A stretch of DNA of 64,000 nucleotides from an uncultured Prevotella sp. (GTDB lineage: Bacteria; Bacteroidota; Bacteroidia; Bacteroidales; Bacteroidaceae): positions 62,001 through 126,000 of the forward strand of contig NZ_CAMJFM010000002.1 of NCBI RefSeq assembly GCF_946404925.1, written 5' to 3'. The translations under genes and the position numbers were made by a program. This document shows positions 63,704 through 64,000 of the stretch, one piece after another. Below the pieces are notes generated by a model. The model saw nothing but the letters and a program-made list of their open reading frames with translations, searched no databases and had not been told where the DNA came from. The stretch's first letter is position 1. The number at the start of each line of letters is the position of its first letter.

Positions 63704-64000
63704 ATGAAATCAAACCTAATAATAATATTTCTCCTGCTAACCATTATCGCCTGTACTAATAATGAGCACAGTGTAGATAAAGATAATGCTATAAGAGATT
63801 TCAATCTGGCAATCAGAGATAAAAACCAGGAACGCGCCCTGCTGTTGACTGACAGTTTGGAACGTTCAGGCCATATTTCTACGGCTTGTGCTGATTTTAT
63901 GCGTGGAAAGGCTTACGATTTCACGTATCAGAAACGTCTTGGCGAGTTGTATTATAGGAAATCCTATGATGTGTTGAAGGCTAAACCCGCTCAGGAATGG
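63704..64000 (+). CDS. TPR lipoprotein, N-terminal part (continues past window)
   Basis: An open frame from the ATG at 63704 runs to the window edge without a stop. It reads MKSNLIIIFLLLTIIACTNN, a lipoprotein signal (cysteine at 17), then NAIRDFNLAIRDKNQERALL and LTDSLERSGHISTACADFMR. That pattern matches the N-terminal region of the TPR-AraC regulator at 41177 (ALADSLESCGTMTDVQANYWRGES), so this is likely a paralogous membrane regulator or TPR sensor. It lies 7 bases after the chromate pair; the C-terminal effector domain is outside the window. Confidence 0.8.
   Translation, partial: MKSNLIIIFLLLTIIACTNNEHSVDKDNAIRDFNLAIRDKNQERALLLTDSLERSGHISTACADFMRGKAYDFTYQKRLGELYYRKSYDVLKAKPAQEW

Overview
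The window reads as chromosome of a Bacteroidales bacterium, most likely Prevotella or a close relative (Segatella/Xylanibacter), from a gut or rumen habitat. Supporting signs are the Bacteroidetes promoter core TAnnTTTG (often with TTTG about 20 bases upstream) in front of most genes, very short or absent 5' leaders, LruC-domain lipoproteins, lipoproteins with a shared 'TVEDNP' start, an S46 dipeptidyl-peptidase, DUF4491 and DUF6078 proteins, a TPR-AraC membrane regulator and plant-polysaccharide enzymes. No tRNA, rRNA or CRISPR array was recognised.

Layout. 1-6.4 kb (minus): sialate-esterase-like protein, NUDIX hydrolase, then topA-aroK-speA, with each topA/aroK/speA junction an ATGA overlap; speA runs off the left edge. 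6.5-7.7 kb: secreted alpha/beta hydrolase and a DUF4491 protein. 7.8-16.2 kb: three LruC lipoproteins and a large Ig-like/InlB-like surface protein. 16.3-21.3 kb: a possible terminated small RNA, then a nucleoside-recognition (SpmA/SpmB-like) membrane protein, a polysaccharide flippase and a DPP7-type peptidase. 21.4-28 kb: DEAD-box helicase and secreted flavodoxin, an AlbA_2 protein behind a dense repeat array, LOG, FprA flavoprotein and a PfkB kinase. 28-33.6 kb (minus): rplM-rpsI-rpsB-tsf with structured leaders, and pnp. 33.8-41 kb: a DUF4369/thioredoxin-fold lipoprotein without a CXXC pair, a RelA/SpoT protein, and a GH3 + two CE1-like esterase operon. 41-44.8 kb: TPR-AraC regulator and two lipoproteins, bracketed by two 41-bp near-identical palindromic repeats. 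44.8-47.1 kb: DUF6078 and VirE-like genes with inverted iteron arrays and four phased palindromes. 47.3-49.6 kb: a structured RNA (possibly 6S), an AT-rich two-gene island and a decayed RAYT transposase tail with palindromes. 49.6-64 kb: MgtC/acyltransferase unit, SF1 helicase, pyridoxal kinase, pseudouridine synthase, M1 peptidase, purL, a split chromate transporter and the start of a TPR lipoprotein.

The most novel signal is a family of repeat arrays. Two roughly 110-bp copies face each other around the VirE-like P-loop gene. A third, with a different 11-bp iteron but the same architecture and a related core (cgtttcgag), sits alone upstream of the AlbA_2 gene. I read these as replication or regulatory sites of a satellite or phage-type module whose iteron sequence differs between copies while the scaffold stays. 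Other unlisted structures are two 100-bp nested palindromes at convergent gene ends with a compensatory base-pair change, four-unit heptad repeats inserted in frame in three unrelated genes, and a probable AraC-type operator pair.
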